Shown here: in pieces, positions 1 to 11,717 of the stretch
Numbering within the stretch: position 1 is the first letter of the stretch
How the letters are laid out: each line of letters starts with the position of its first letter
Source of the DNA: Ustulina deusta
Taxonomy: Eukaryota; Ascomycota; Sordariomycetes; Xylariales; Xylariaceae
Reading direction: 5' to 3'
DNA: 64,000 nt
Assembly: GCA_023159155.1 (NCBI GenBank)
Contig: JAJNNX010000045.1
Span: 248,001-312,000, forward strand
Translations under genes and position numbers: made by a program
Notes under the pieces: model-generated
Told to the model about the DNA's origin: nothing
What the model saw: the letters and a program-made list of their open reading frames with translations, nothing else
Databases searched by the model: none

Positions 1-159
1 GATTTTTACTTGTTGTGCGAGGGGCCCGAAAACATCTTCGTTAGGTGGTTCTACTTGTATACGTGTTGCTTCCTTTGTCTTAGCACTGCTGGAGATGTCA
101 CACGCTTGTGGCATTTTGTGGGTGAGTTAGTTATCGACCATGTAATTGGAGGGTTTGGT

Positions 160-2180
160 TTATTGAGCATCGCTCACGTTGTCCTTCTTAGCCCAGCGCT
201 GCAGAACGATAGCGAGGTTCTTGCTCCCTACGACCACACACCAATCACCATGAGCACTCCACGCAACTTGGCGCCCAACAAAGTCCTTAACAGTGATGTT
301 GCTTTGTGCGTGGGCTCTGACTGCATCCTCCACACGAGTCAAGTCATACTTGTCTTCCCACGATTGAAGGGTTTCTTGTCCATAATCAGCGTTGATATCG
401 ACGTGAGTTTCAGCATCTACACTGCCCGTACGGCCTGAGAATACCGAGTCCCTATCGCTCGCAGCATCTTTAAGCTTATTGACGGCATCCCCTTTAGGTC
501 TGTGTTGAATTGGCACCAGCCATCCTGGGCGATGGATGGGCTGTAAGTGATCTCTCGATGGATCTCTTAATTCGGCGATGAAGTCGTGATAACCCAGCAA
601 ACGTGTGAGATCCCAGAAGAAAATTGTGGAGTGAGCATTGCCGAAGGCAAGAACCGGGTGCTTCCCCTTTCTATGATATAATTTAAAGCGGAGGTAGAAC
701 TGATGACCACAATTGGGTGTATGGAATTGAAGCAGCCGAGTGTACTGCGGCGGGCACGACGAAGCTGTTGCTGGTGCGAACGCAGAACGAGTCAGTCGTT
801 CTGGATCGCTCGTCGTGGGGGCTTCAGTCGCAGTAGGAGGCGGATCTTGGGACGAGAAACCTTCGATGCGCCAAAGCACGATGATATCCTCATGACACGC
901 CCGAGATAAAATGAGGTCTCCAAAAAAAGCCACACTTGAAAACCGTCAGCAACATTCCCAGAGGACCTCACAATAGCAAAACATACCAGTCGACAATACC
1001 ACTATGCACCTCAGAGGTAAAGAAGTGTGGATAGTGAATTACGATGGGCTCAGGCGGATTCCTACCACTCTGCTGTGGTGGCAGATCAGGCAATGTCCAC
1101 TACGCGATGTTAATGCGGTTGTCGAGCTCGCTGTGCTTCAATCAAACATACCATGCAGACGACGTTGTCATGGCCGGCTGAGAGAACATATCTACCACTA
1201 CTATGGAAAGCCTTAAAAGCCATCAGTAATAACCATTCAATTAAGGGAGACATTAGGTCTTAATTAGTCAGACAACATACCACTGTCAAAAGATGGGCTG
1301 AATGACCTTCTCCTGCAAGCAGACATACACACGGTTGCTTTGCCCATGCTGAATCGAGACTCCAAATGCGAATGGTGGTGTCGTCGGATGCTGAGGCAAT
1401 TAAGAGACTATTCGTAGGACATGTGGCAAGGTCATTTATTTCCTAGCTGTGGATGAGCGGTATCCAATCGATGGGAATTGAGCAAACTCACACCCCCGTG
1501 ACCAACGAGGACCTGGACGTGATCGCATCCTCGTTAGTATGAATACGCTGTTTTGACTAAGGGCGACGGTTTACCTTCACCAGCGTGCCTTTTATGACAT
1601 CGTAGACTTTGATTTTGGAATCTCGGCCAGCAACACATAACCAGGGTGCCTCGGTCTCTGGCTCTTTGGACCAGGTGCAGCTGCAATTCAACGCATCTTG
1701 CTACTGATAGTTACTAAGATGATCAATTGAGAGGATTCTCAGATGACCTACATCGTCGTCTCTAATCAATTGGACGAGCTCGTACGGGGGGTTTATCTTA
1801 TTCGAAAGTCGGTAGATGACAACCTAATCGCTATCAGACAGGGCTTCGCCAAGATGAGCTATGGGAAACGAACGTGTTTCTTACTGACTGCAGCAAAGAT
1901 GGGATCATGTGTGTCATCTACATATGGATAGAATTTGACGTCGAAGAATTCTGGCGCCACCGTCAGAACATTTAGCTTCATGATTCATGCAGCTCCCTAC
2001 CTGTATCTTGATCATCTGATGATAAGTATTGAAAATCATCCTTAGAAACCAATAGAGAAGCCATTAGCCAGAGTTCAAAGTGCCATTATAACAGGGTCGG
2101 TACGGAAATCTCACCTCGAAGCCTATCGAGGCTCGTAGTCGGGGCAAGTCCCATTCGTCATGATTGACGGTCGACGGCAT
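160..2180 (-). CDS. eed: EED/ESC homologue, WD40 subunit of Polycomb PRC2
   Basis: WD40 propeller protein that, in the family, binds H3K27me3 and activates the H3K27 methyltransferase of PRC2 in the nucleus. I assemble ten exons giving about 503 aa: 2180-2115, 2040-2001, 1950-1874, 1823-1752, 1700-1575, 1512-1492, 1442-1281, 1211-1152, 1099-987, 934-160. All junctions keep frame and use GT..AG. Family blocks are visible: FFDVKFYPY, QLIRDDD, WLCVAGRDSKIKVYDV, VGHGGEINDLATCPTNSLL, SASDDTTIRIWSLD, FHSSGRYVLSAGHDN, FFGDLILSRACHEDIIVLW, and a C-terminal CVVVGSKN...LQRW. One exon is only 21 bases long. The last exon carries a longer insert than animal EED between blades. The N-terminal two exons are the weak part: the start at MPSTVNHDEW and a 50-base second intron are my choice; an alternative Met lies at 1981. 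PRC2 is missing from many Eurotiomycetes, which favours a Sordariomycete host. Confidence 0.85.
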
Positions 2181-5100
2181 GACTTGGCTCGGTCTAAGGC
2201 CGACCCGCCGAATATTCCCCTCACGGTTCCGACCGTACAGAGATGATGCGATCACGGTGCACTTGAGCTTCTAGGATGAGGGGGCCTCTTCAGAGTATTC
2301 AACGAAGCTCGACGCGGTTAGGAGCGACGACTTTGCACCTCTCGTCAGTATCGACGCAGTCTCGCTACGAGAGAGTGGGAAGCGGCCAATGCCTATTGTC
2401 CTCAGACTGAAAAGAGAATTCGAGGCACATTATTATTGGAGGGCATCTAAGCAACGGAAGGAAATTCAGTCTTGCAGCATCATGAATTTCGAATGTTAAG
2501 AGAAAGAGGCATCAAAGTATGGTGACACTGGTGATGATTGCACTGACGCGAAAGCTAAACGTCGATGCAATAGGTCAATGGACCCTGCTGTGGCACGGCT
2601 ACTATTTACCTAGGTACTTACTCTTGCACGCGCCACAAATTTAGGGTGGGTCAAGGAGAAACCTGGCAGCTTTTCAAGTACCTAAAGTACCTACCTATCG
2701 AATACACCCAATTTAGGCTACCGAGGTACTTACGCTTTAGCGTCCCCCGCCCCTCCGCCCCCCCTCCAAATTCTTGAGCAGATAGCTGAGTACATAATTT
2801 ATATCGGAACTGATGGCAATATCTTTCTGAAATCGGACGTCATTTTCGCGAGTGACTTCTCACACATTGGTGACAATAGAATCAACACACCATCATACAT
2901 TTATTGTGCAAGCCGTTCGGCTTCAATTGGCTCTACTCAGCACCTTGGCGGGGTACGATGCTGGATATAGCATTGGAGCTTCAGAGCAACGCTTTGTATT
3001 AATCAGAAAGAAGTAATGCAACATGTGGTCTCTTCTTAACGGATTGCACCATTTTCCAGAATAGGTAGTATGCACGTGGGGTGATTATCCTGTGCAATTT
3101 CCGGCGTTGTGGACATATGGTTCATTTAGGATGAAGGTATCATGGCCGTATTCCATGGCTCATTCAACAATTTTGTAAAATTCGGCTGTCGTACTGGAAC
3201 TGAAGAAGAACTTATCATCATAGTAATCACCTAAGCTAGTTAACAACTGACAAGCCTATGGTAGCTAATCCAATGTCATGGTACCTCCTACATCCAAGTC
3301 GACTAAACCGCCATCAAGAACGAGTTGGGTGCTATTTCCAGTGCATGCTAGGGAGAAGGCGGTATTCTGGAAGAAAAGAAAAAAAAAAGCAATCCAAGTA
3401 GCACAGCCGGGATTCGAACGTGTCCCCTAGAAATCTCACAAAAAAGAATCGAGGGCTTAAGATATACTCAACATCCCTAGACCGGAAAATACCTGCTGCC
3501 TATGGCCCTGCCTCTGACACAAGTATTATTCCTACCGACTACTTTACCACTCGGCCACTTCGAGGTGGGAGGGGAACGTCTGTTGAAGATCTGCACACTT
3601 GGAATAGGTTATATACTTCGTATTGGCACGTAGGTACGTATATAATTGCTGCAGACAGGTCAAGCGCCCGACTTGACTACGCTCTACTTTTGGTATAAAA
3701 ATGGCAACCCAACTCACTTTGCCTTTTCCCTAACATTTACGTGGGTGTATCACAAAAACCACAGGGATTATACGCAAGTGGGTAATTGTCTACACACAAA
3801 GACCGATGATGAAATGTGACACTGCTCCTGTTTAATCAACAGTTAAATGCAGAGAATTCCTAACTTGAGTTGCCGAATTGTCTAATCTGAGATCCCAAAC
3901 CACTGCTGTCAAGGGCCCCCTATCAGCTGTTGCAAGTGCGACAACGACCAAGCCAAGTCCCATTCTATCTACTAGTTTCCCGTCTCCCATTCCATCACTC
4001 CTATTGTTCTTCCGCCAGCCAAGTCTGCAGAGCCATGGGTTCTAGCAGCACTACAGATGTACTTGAACAAATACTCTATTCTCCCAATCTAGTGTCATAA
4101 AGACCACCTTGATACAGATTGTAGCCAGGTAAGTAGGCATTGATTGGTAAAGATTTCGACAATTTCATACGCAGCATATGATACCACCTGCAGCGCAACC
4201 TTCGAATCAGCGGGGATTTAAAAGACTGGGGAAGAGTTAAGATTCATGCGTCGTACCTCGTACGGCGTGTCAGGCCGTTGACTATAAGCCCATGAGGGGA
4301 AGAAAAACTTGGGCCTTTCATCAATGCGTTCCTAGTGGGTAGTAGGCTAGAGCGCTTTCATATTGTGTAGCTTAACTGCGGCGGCATGTATCACACTGTT
4401 GAATATAATCCACGAACTCTACGCAATTCAACATGTACCCCTGGTTGTTCAACGTCACAAGCTTCACCCGTTGACTTGAATCCATTTGGTGCTACAGATG
4501 GATGATAAATCTTGTGGTAAAATCACGCAAAGGGCTCTATCCTATGATAGGGCGAATGTGGTATGCGGGACTCCAATTCTAGATGCTATAACCTCCAGTC
4601 CCAGAGGCTTTCATGCCAACACCTCAACATTTGTATGCAATAATATCAATTTTTTTGAGGCTCACTGTACCCAGTGGGAATTTCTTTCACATGTCTACAA
4701 GACTTTTACGATTTACGAGGTCGTGGAGGAGAGTTAATCTTTTGATTTGCTTCGGGATAATTACCAATAGCAACGTCATCTAAACTTTCAAGGGGTGAGC
4801 CATATTCCTTCACACCAAGTGCTCTTGTCCGAAGCAAATCGGGTGTGTCTTTTTTGAAAAGTCCACATATTACCATAATTGCCAAGATCTGAACTTCGTC
4901 TTGCCACAATTCCCTAAACGGAATGGCTCATGAAAACTCAAGATCGCCATTTCTATTCCGTTACTAGTTTCGAATACTCTGCGACAAGCCCATAGATTTA
5001 TGGTGCAAAGAGTGAATATTGTCTTTGTAATTTGAGTAAGTTCTTGCAGATCTCTTAGGGGTATGAACTGAGACAGAAATATAGGATATTTAGACCACGG

Positions 5101-5273
5101 ATTTGAGTAGCAGACTTAGGATCAGTTTGCTCTATTACGAGATTAGTGATGGCAAGCAAAGCAGTTTCCTCTCACTCTTCCCTCAAAGGCTTTTTGAGCA
5201 GGAACTATCCTCCAATAAGACGATCCAACAAAATACTCATGTCGCTTTCCTTCAGGTCTTTAAGGTGATAGCT
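2181..5273. other. Gene-poor spacer
   Basis: About 3.1 kb with no convincing coding region: open frames are short, lack family motifs and are not joined by good splice sites. It holds TAGGTACTTA/ACCTACC words near 2610-2740 and a tRNA-like relic at about 3371-3565. The left part serves as upstream region of the EED gene. Confidence 0.5.
3371..3565 (-). repeat. tRNA-like relic (possible tRNA-derived SINE or pseudo-tRNA)
   Basis: On the minus strand an A-box TGGCCGAGTGG (3547-3557) matches the Pol III consensus, and a B-box-like GTTCGAATCCC lies about 130 bases downstream (3409-3420), followed by a long T run (3371-3390) that could terminate Pol III. The spacing is too long for a plain tRNA. 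The acceptor and T stems do not pair: the 5' side before the A-box does not complement CTGTGCT after the B-box, and ACACG does not pair with CCCGG. I read it as a degenerate tRNA gene or the head of a SINE rather than a working tRNA. Confidence 0.35.
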
Positions 5274-6236
5274 CTATAGACGTATGCTACCTTCTCCATC
5301 GATCGAGTTTAGCTCTGGGCCGAAGCCGGGAATCGTAAAATCCATAGGTTCAACACCAGAACCACCCAGCACTTGGCTGAAAACAAAACCGTGCTCCATA
5401 AACACAGCCACACAGTACAAGACGGCTGCTGAGATTGAAAGTATAGAAGGGATGCTAGGAAGTCCAAAGAGGAACCTCGACCATCTCAAAGGTCTCCAAA
5501 TCGGATCGTCAATAAAGGGAAACCCAAGCGGTGTGGCACTAATGACGGTGAAAAAGATATAAAACCCGACGCGACCTAGTCTATCCCATCGTTGCAATAT
5601 GTCGCGCTTGAAAAGAAGAGCAGCGCTTTGGGCCATTGACAGGCCCTTCGTGATTAGTATGAAAGCAATTTGTAGGAAAGATATGATTGTGAAGTCAGGC
5701 CCCGGGAATGCCCAGAGGAAACAAATAAACAGCGCTATTGATAGCCAACAATACTGAAGTGTGACGATCCAGGGGAATCGCATGTGAAGATGTGGAATCT
5801 CTAGGAAGCATGGACCTAACGGTAAGACGCTGGGGATTAATCACGAAGAATTAGCTGGAAACATAAATCACAGTGGACGGCTTTGAAGAAAAAAAAAAGC
5901 ATTGCACTCACATTCCGTTGATAAAACGGGCGATAGGAACAATAGTGTTCATTAGACCACCGAAGTGTGCCCAACGTGTTGGGCACTGCGGTGCTTCGAA
6001 AAAGCCCCAAACATACAATATGCCGAGTGTAATACCTGAGAGGACCCCAAGCCTGTGGTTTTGTAGTGTAAGTGATCCATTTTGAGGTATCCTCAAGGTC
6101 TTAACATGCACACATACCACTGTCCATAAATTGCTGGACACTGAGGTTAGAGTTGAAGAATGAATATAATGGTTCGATTGCACTTACTGAGATTTCCCAG
6201 GCGAATATCATTCTTAATTGAAGCAAAGAAGCCCAT
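5274..6236 (-). CDS. Conserved-looking multi-spanning membrane protein, function unknown
   Basis: Three exons (6236-6188, 6140-5912, 5829-5274) join in frame to about 277 aa starting MGFFASIKND. Hydrophobic stretches that look like membrane segments include LSGITLGILYVWGFF, YCWLSIALFICFLWAF, IISFLQIAFILITKG, GFYIFFTVISATPLGF and LSISAAVLYCVAVFM, so five or more passes. The C-terminus is short and acidic, ending in GEGSIRL. The intron 5911-5830 is supported because it joins FING to IVLPLGPCFLEIP without losing frame. A possible extra 65-base intron in exon 2 would break the frame and was not used. I do not recognise the family. It lies upstream of, and transcribed away from, the HET pseudogene. 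Confidence 0.6.
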
Positions 6237-6769
6237 CGTGACTGATGTTTTGTGTCGATGAACTGGCTAAGGCAGGAAGAAAGATTAGTGCGATTGCGTT
6301 GTCATTTATGTGATGGTGCTTAAAATAGATATCCGATTACACAGCCACATTCGACCTTGTCTCAGAAGTTGGGGGCGCAACGCTGTTACACTGCTTACTA
6401 TGAAGTACCATAGTAGGTAAGACAAAGCACTATTGAAGGTGTAGTCTTGACCAGCTAGCAATTTCATTTGAACTAATCATGGTATTAAAACGAGTCAGTC
6501 TAACAGGACCGACCTAGAATTATGTCTATAGAAGGATAAAAGTGAAGTCAAAAACGCCTGTGTCCTCTCTGGCAACTGTAGTAACATCTTCGCCAGCTCA
6601 CTAACCCTTACCCTGCCCCTAACTAGCCCCTTTTCGTAATAGACCCAATGCACTCACGCAGTAGATAGTAACAGGTCAAATGGATTTCATCTTGACTATA
6701 CCTCTATCAGAATACGTGAGATGATCGAGGGCACCCCACCGTCAACTTTCGTTAATCAACAATATCGGG

Positions 6770-8978
6770 ATGACGAACAGTGAGAGCATATATCGACCCC
6801 TAGGGAACAAGTCAATTCGTTTGCTTGAGATCGTACCGGCGCTTCCAGATGAGCAGATAGAATGTGTACTGACCACAGTCTACGACATTGAAGATGCCCC
6901 GAGTTTCGAAGCTCTATCCTACGTCTAGGGCGAGAGCCTATCGCCTAACCCCATTCTTTGCAACGGGGTTCGCATAGCAGTCACACAGAAGCTCGAGGAA
7001 GCACTGAAATACCTGCGCCCGCTGCCTAGCTGGGAATCAGTCCAAACCTGGTCTGCCAAACATGACCTACACTCTAGCCGCCACGCCTGGCGTTCTTTTG
7101 CTAGAAATAGGTACGAACAGCAGGAAAACACGATGTTACTACGGATGCCCGTTTGGGTTGACGCGATCTGCATAAATCAGGATGATCTGAGCGAGAGAGC
7201 AAACCAGGTGAAACTGATGCATAAGATATATCGGACAGCTTCTACCGTCAAGATATGGCTAGGTAAAGAGCAAAAGCCCGCGACTGCCCCCTCCGTTGCA
7301 GTTCGTGAGGAACGCAGCCCACCGGCGGGTTTGGCACCGCATCCTCTGTTGGTACGGACTGGGGCAGACGCCGTGATGTCACAAGTGCGCCGCCTCGTGC
7401 CACGACACCACTTGGAAACGTATGGCAGCATGCCTATTGTTCTCTCATTCCTCGCCCAAGCTTTGAGGAACCTGGAAGCCCCACCCAGTTCATTAGTTTC
7501 CCTTCGACCTTTACAAGATTCGGAACATAGAAACCTAGTGTACGGACTCCCTCCGCCTTCGGCAAGAGAGTGGGAGACCTTTAGGGCCTTCCTATCGAAC
7601 CCCTGGTTTCGGAGGATCTGGGTAGTGCAAGAGGTCGTGCTCGCACGCAAAGCTGTCGTTGTTCTCGGCAATTGGCATAGTAAGTGTTTTCGGTTCCTTT
7701 TCTTTTCAGTTTAGCAACTTTTAGAGTAGGAAGCTTTCCGGCCCAAAAGAATACTCTAGAAGCTCCCAGTGGTTCCGAAACGCTTCCATATCGCGTTCAA
7801 AATGGATGTTGCTGACCCCGACTATCGTAGTGAACTAGAATGCAGTGGGGAAAGCCACTACATGGTTCGAGGCGAAGGGCTATGCAATGCCTCGCACGAT
7901 GAGATATGTCATCAAAGACCCGAAAGACCTTTTGCCTGTCACTGGCGCCTCAATTCTATGGCAGATGTCTGTGTTACCAAATAAACGGGTACCACTGATG
8001 GCTCTGTTGAAAGATTTTCGGTCTCGATACGCCAGTCAAGATATCGATAGGTTATATGCAGCCCTTGGGCTTGCACAGGAAACCGAGGACTCAGATATTC
8101 AAGGGCTTCACATGCTATTGGAACCCGACTACAATAAGCCTCCACAAGACGTATACCGTGACCTAGCAATATTTTTAATCGTCCAGCGCGGCTCTTTAGT
8201 TGTTCTATCTCATGTAGACAGGTCTTAGACACAGTCCCCGACCTGGCCTTCCTGGGTACCTGATTGGCGCGTGGTGAAAGCTTCGTCCGAGATTTGGAAT
8301 CCACAAGAGACACCCTCATTCTGCGCAGATTGGAACGAGCCACTATCCTTGAGTTTCGGGCAAGATTTCAACAGTCTCTCACTAGAAGGACTAAAGGTTG
8401 ACGTGGTTCGCTTCTATGGAGACAAGCTGATAAGCTACGGGTTTGGATTCGAGACGTATTCACAGGAGCTAGATTTTGTCCAGGGTGCGTGGAATCTAGC
8501 TAAAAGTGCCTTGCAAAGTGCGGAACACACGAACGGTCATGTTGTCCGAGATCCCTTGCGTACTTTTGTTGCGACTATCCTCGCCCATGATCCCAGCCTT
8601 GATTTGGATGGGTCCATGGATGACGCCGCTCAGTGGCTCTCTAAGCATCTCTCTAGCCAGTTTCCAGGAATAGGCATGAAATGGTTCCGCACAAAAAGAG
8701 CAGACCCTGGGCATTTTCATGACGCGTTTGTTCGCGCTTGTACTGACAAACGATTTTTCATCACTCAAGACGGACGAATGGGAATAGGGCCAGAATTTAT
8801 GAAGGAGAACGACGACATTGTGATCCTCTTTGGTGCAAAAGTTCCCTTTCTAGTACGCCGGTTAGGGTCCAGATATAGTTTAATAGGGGAGTGCTATGTT
8901 GCTGGGATGATGAACGGCGAGCCTATTGAACAATGGAAAAGTTCAGGGGGGGCTCGTGACAAATTTGATATATACTAA
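6770..8978 (+). pseudogene. HET-domain (heterokaryon incompatibility) pseudogene
   Basis: HET-domain proteins mediate non-self recognition and cell death when incompatible hyphae fuse. All three HET blocks are readable: FEALSYV(stop)GES near 6908-6937, VWVDAICINQDDLSERA near 7148-7200, and WFRRIWVVQEVVLARKA near 7606-7655. The C-terminal part is also visible (TTWFEAKGYAMP, WPSWVPDW, a final FLVRRL...YSLIGECYV). The reading frame is broken by TAG at 6926-6928, exactly where the conserved Trp of the ALSYxWG motif belongs. More in-frame TAG codons lie at 7836-7838 and 8226-8228. After the intron starting at 7680, the segment reading E-stop-EAFRP (TAG 7727-7729, again where Trp is expected) runs in a different frame from the downstream part, so a small indel near 7742-7750 is likely. 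Every stop is TAG, as expected from TGG or CAG mutated by RIP-type C-to-T change. The start ATG at 6770 is the first that keeps the HET frame. Confidence 0.85.
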
Positions 8979-11717
8979 TTATTCCCTACAGAAGCAACCT
9001 ATCAGCAACGTTGTTATCCCCGCTATGATTATGAAGGGACTGCCACGCGTACTAAACAAAGTTTAGGGTCTCTAGCTCAAAGGGGGTAAACAGTAAAGAG
9101 AGGCTCTTAAGTCCGCAATCCCAAGAGGGAGAAGTCGAGAAGCCGTGATATATATGCCTCTGGTCACCCCGCAGGACTCGAAGTGAAGTGATGCCGATAT
9201 CATCTATGAAAAAATCTGGGTAACAGCATATAACTCTGCGACCTTGATCTAAAATGAACGATTGTTACCCTTATGCGATCATTGCCGTTGTCGGTAAATC
9301 TGCTCCAATAACCAGCAGCGAATCGAAATCACTAACATGCCTAGACACTACATAACAAAATACCTTTATCTAGCGGAATCAGATTATTCATTCTTCCGAA
9401 ATATTATATTATAATAAAAAATATTTTTTTGTAAAGAATATTGAAAAATAAAAGAAAGCATACTCTGATCCATATTGCAGTGCATTACCTTCTACCTTTA
9501 TTGATTAATTTCTGACACATGACTGAGGTTTCAGGGGTATTTTACCTGACCTTAGTATTCCGTAAGTGGGTATCAACAGGTAACACAGGTAACAGTAACG
9601 CGCGGGATGAACTTTGGGAGAACACCGTTTCTCCGATGGCTGTTCGTCGCTCTTTGGTTGGAAAATGCGAGCCGGGTGTGGGACGAAAAGCGAGGTCATG
9701 CAACGCATTTTTTTTTTTTTTTTTCCGAAAGAGAGCTCCCGCTCCCCTCTGTGTGATTCACGCCGTTCCCTGGTTAGAGGATACGGATTTGTGCGACTTC
9801 CAGTCCCTATCTCCCCGAGCCAGGAGTCGTTTAATCACAGTAATTGTCATGCATCCCACGAGTTGCATTGCAGATATTAATATGTGACTTTTGCGTTACA
9901 TTTAAGAGGTCGGCGAGAATGCCGCCTTCGGGACTTGCCTAATTTAATAGTATATAACCAGATAGTCGAACTATTCTTTCCCTCGCCAGGACCATACCTC
10001 CGCCGTGCAGGCAGCTAACAAGCGACACCGGTCAACAAATTCCTGCGCGGTCTATCTGTATATCCGCCTATGTGCATTAACATGCGTCAATGCCTGCAGG
10101 GGAACTAAAGCGGCGTCAAAACTGTCCGGGGGGGACATAATATCGGCATCTTATATACACACCCACTGCTCGCGTGTGTGTGAGCATTGGTGGCGCTCCG
10201 GCCCATACTGCGGCCCGGCCTTATCGTAAATTATCACATGAAAATATACTCTCACAACGTTTTGCCTATCGTCATTCCTCAATCTCATCCGTGTATGGCT
10301 AACTCTTTTTCTAGTCTGGATGAGAAGCGCTCTGGCGAATAGTATAGTAACTGAGCCAGAGTGTGAGCCCGGGCAGTTTAATTGTTGGTTATGACCAATA
10401 CGGGTTATGTATGTTGGTGGCCTCGAATATAGAAAATCATCCACGTGGCTGGAGGTACGTGTGATCGTCTAACCTTCTCGTGTGAAAAAAAATCTCTAAC
10501 GAGTTCCAAGATATGATTTCCTAGTGAGTGCCATATCTCCTCTAGCTTGTTTCCCGATCAAAATTTTGTCACATTTTATGAAGTATCTTCATATCGCTAG
10601 CCCTCAGCGACCTACCTTGCGATTCATCACACTTTCTCTGTATTAGCCTGTTGCTTTAGGCAGTTTGGGGATCTCAGGTTCAAACTCTTGTTCATTTGTG
10701 TGTTCTGATGGCAATCACATCCACCCCCAGCGCAGGATTTAACTGGGCAAACCCAATTAGAATTGCTCTTGTGTTTACCTCTGTTGTTATTACCATAATC
10801 TTGTTTAACGGAGGTTATCTTCAAATATCACAAGGGCCAGAGGAGTCGTGGCCGTGAACTACATGCTAACATACTCTAGGCGCTCTCATACCACGACTTC
10901 CAATAAATATACCGTCCTGGCGATTTAGAGCGGCACATAAACCGGTCCCGAAAGAACGTTCATTTCTGCATTGATAATGTATTGCATCACAATCTTATAC
11001 TCGCCCAGCCTGGTCCTAGGATTGTTCGTACGACTATGGATTTCCCACTATGTCTGCAGTTGAGGGTTGGTATTCTGCACATCCCTCTGCCTCATAGCTC
11101 TATATTCCCACAGTTTTTTATCTCTCTTCCTTGAAATCTGTGAGCGGGTTGATCGTCAGTCCCGTGAACTCATCCCAGTCTTGGCGGCAGAAAGCAATGC
11201 GAAAAAGGAGATTCTTCCAATAAATCGTCCGCATACGTCTCTATTAGACCGCTCTCAAAGTTTTTGAATGTGATGTGGACGTGACTCACTCGTGGTAGCT
11301 CTTCACTATTTATCTGAAATCCTGCGGATGGACGGACCGGCGATCTGCAGGAGTATTACTAGCAAAAACTATTCTCATGTCAATCAATCAATGAATGCAC
11401 TTTGGATTTCCGGGTTCGAATTCATTAAATCAGTCGGCGCGGTTAATTTCTCCCATGTTTGTGTTTTATATTATTGTAGTCCTTGACTTTTGTTTGTGTC
11501 ACCATAACGTCGTATTCGTATCAGTTGTCTCAAGAACGGACGCTTTGCCCAAGAAAGGTAGGTCCCATCAGCTATCCCTGGGTCCGTCGTGTTGTCGGAA
11601 TAAGCATGTCCCCGTCTTTATTGGAGATACCTAGCGTTCAGGTCCACCACTCCCGCCCTTGTTCCGTTTATTCCGGCCTGAGAATCTCATCCAGACTCTC
11701 AACGGCGACAAGCTACG
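8979..11717. other. Gene-poor spacer
   Basis: 2.7 kb without a supported gene. A very AT-rich patch lies at 9400-9460 and a 16-base T run near 9709-9724. Short open frames show no family motif and no coherent splice chain. The right end is the upstream region of the dehydrogenase gene. Confidence 0.45.
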
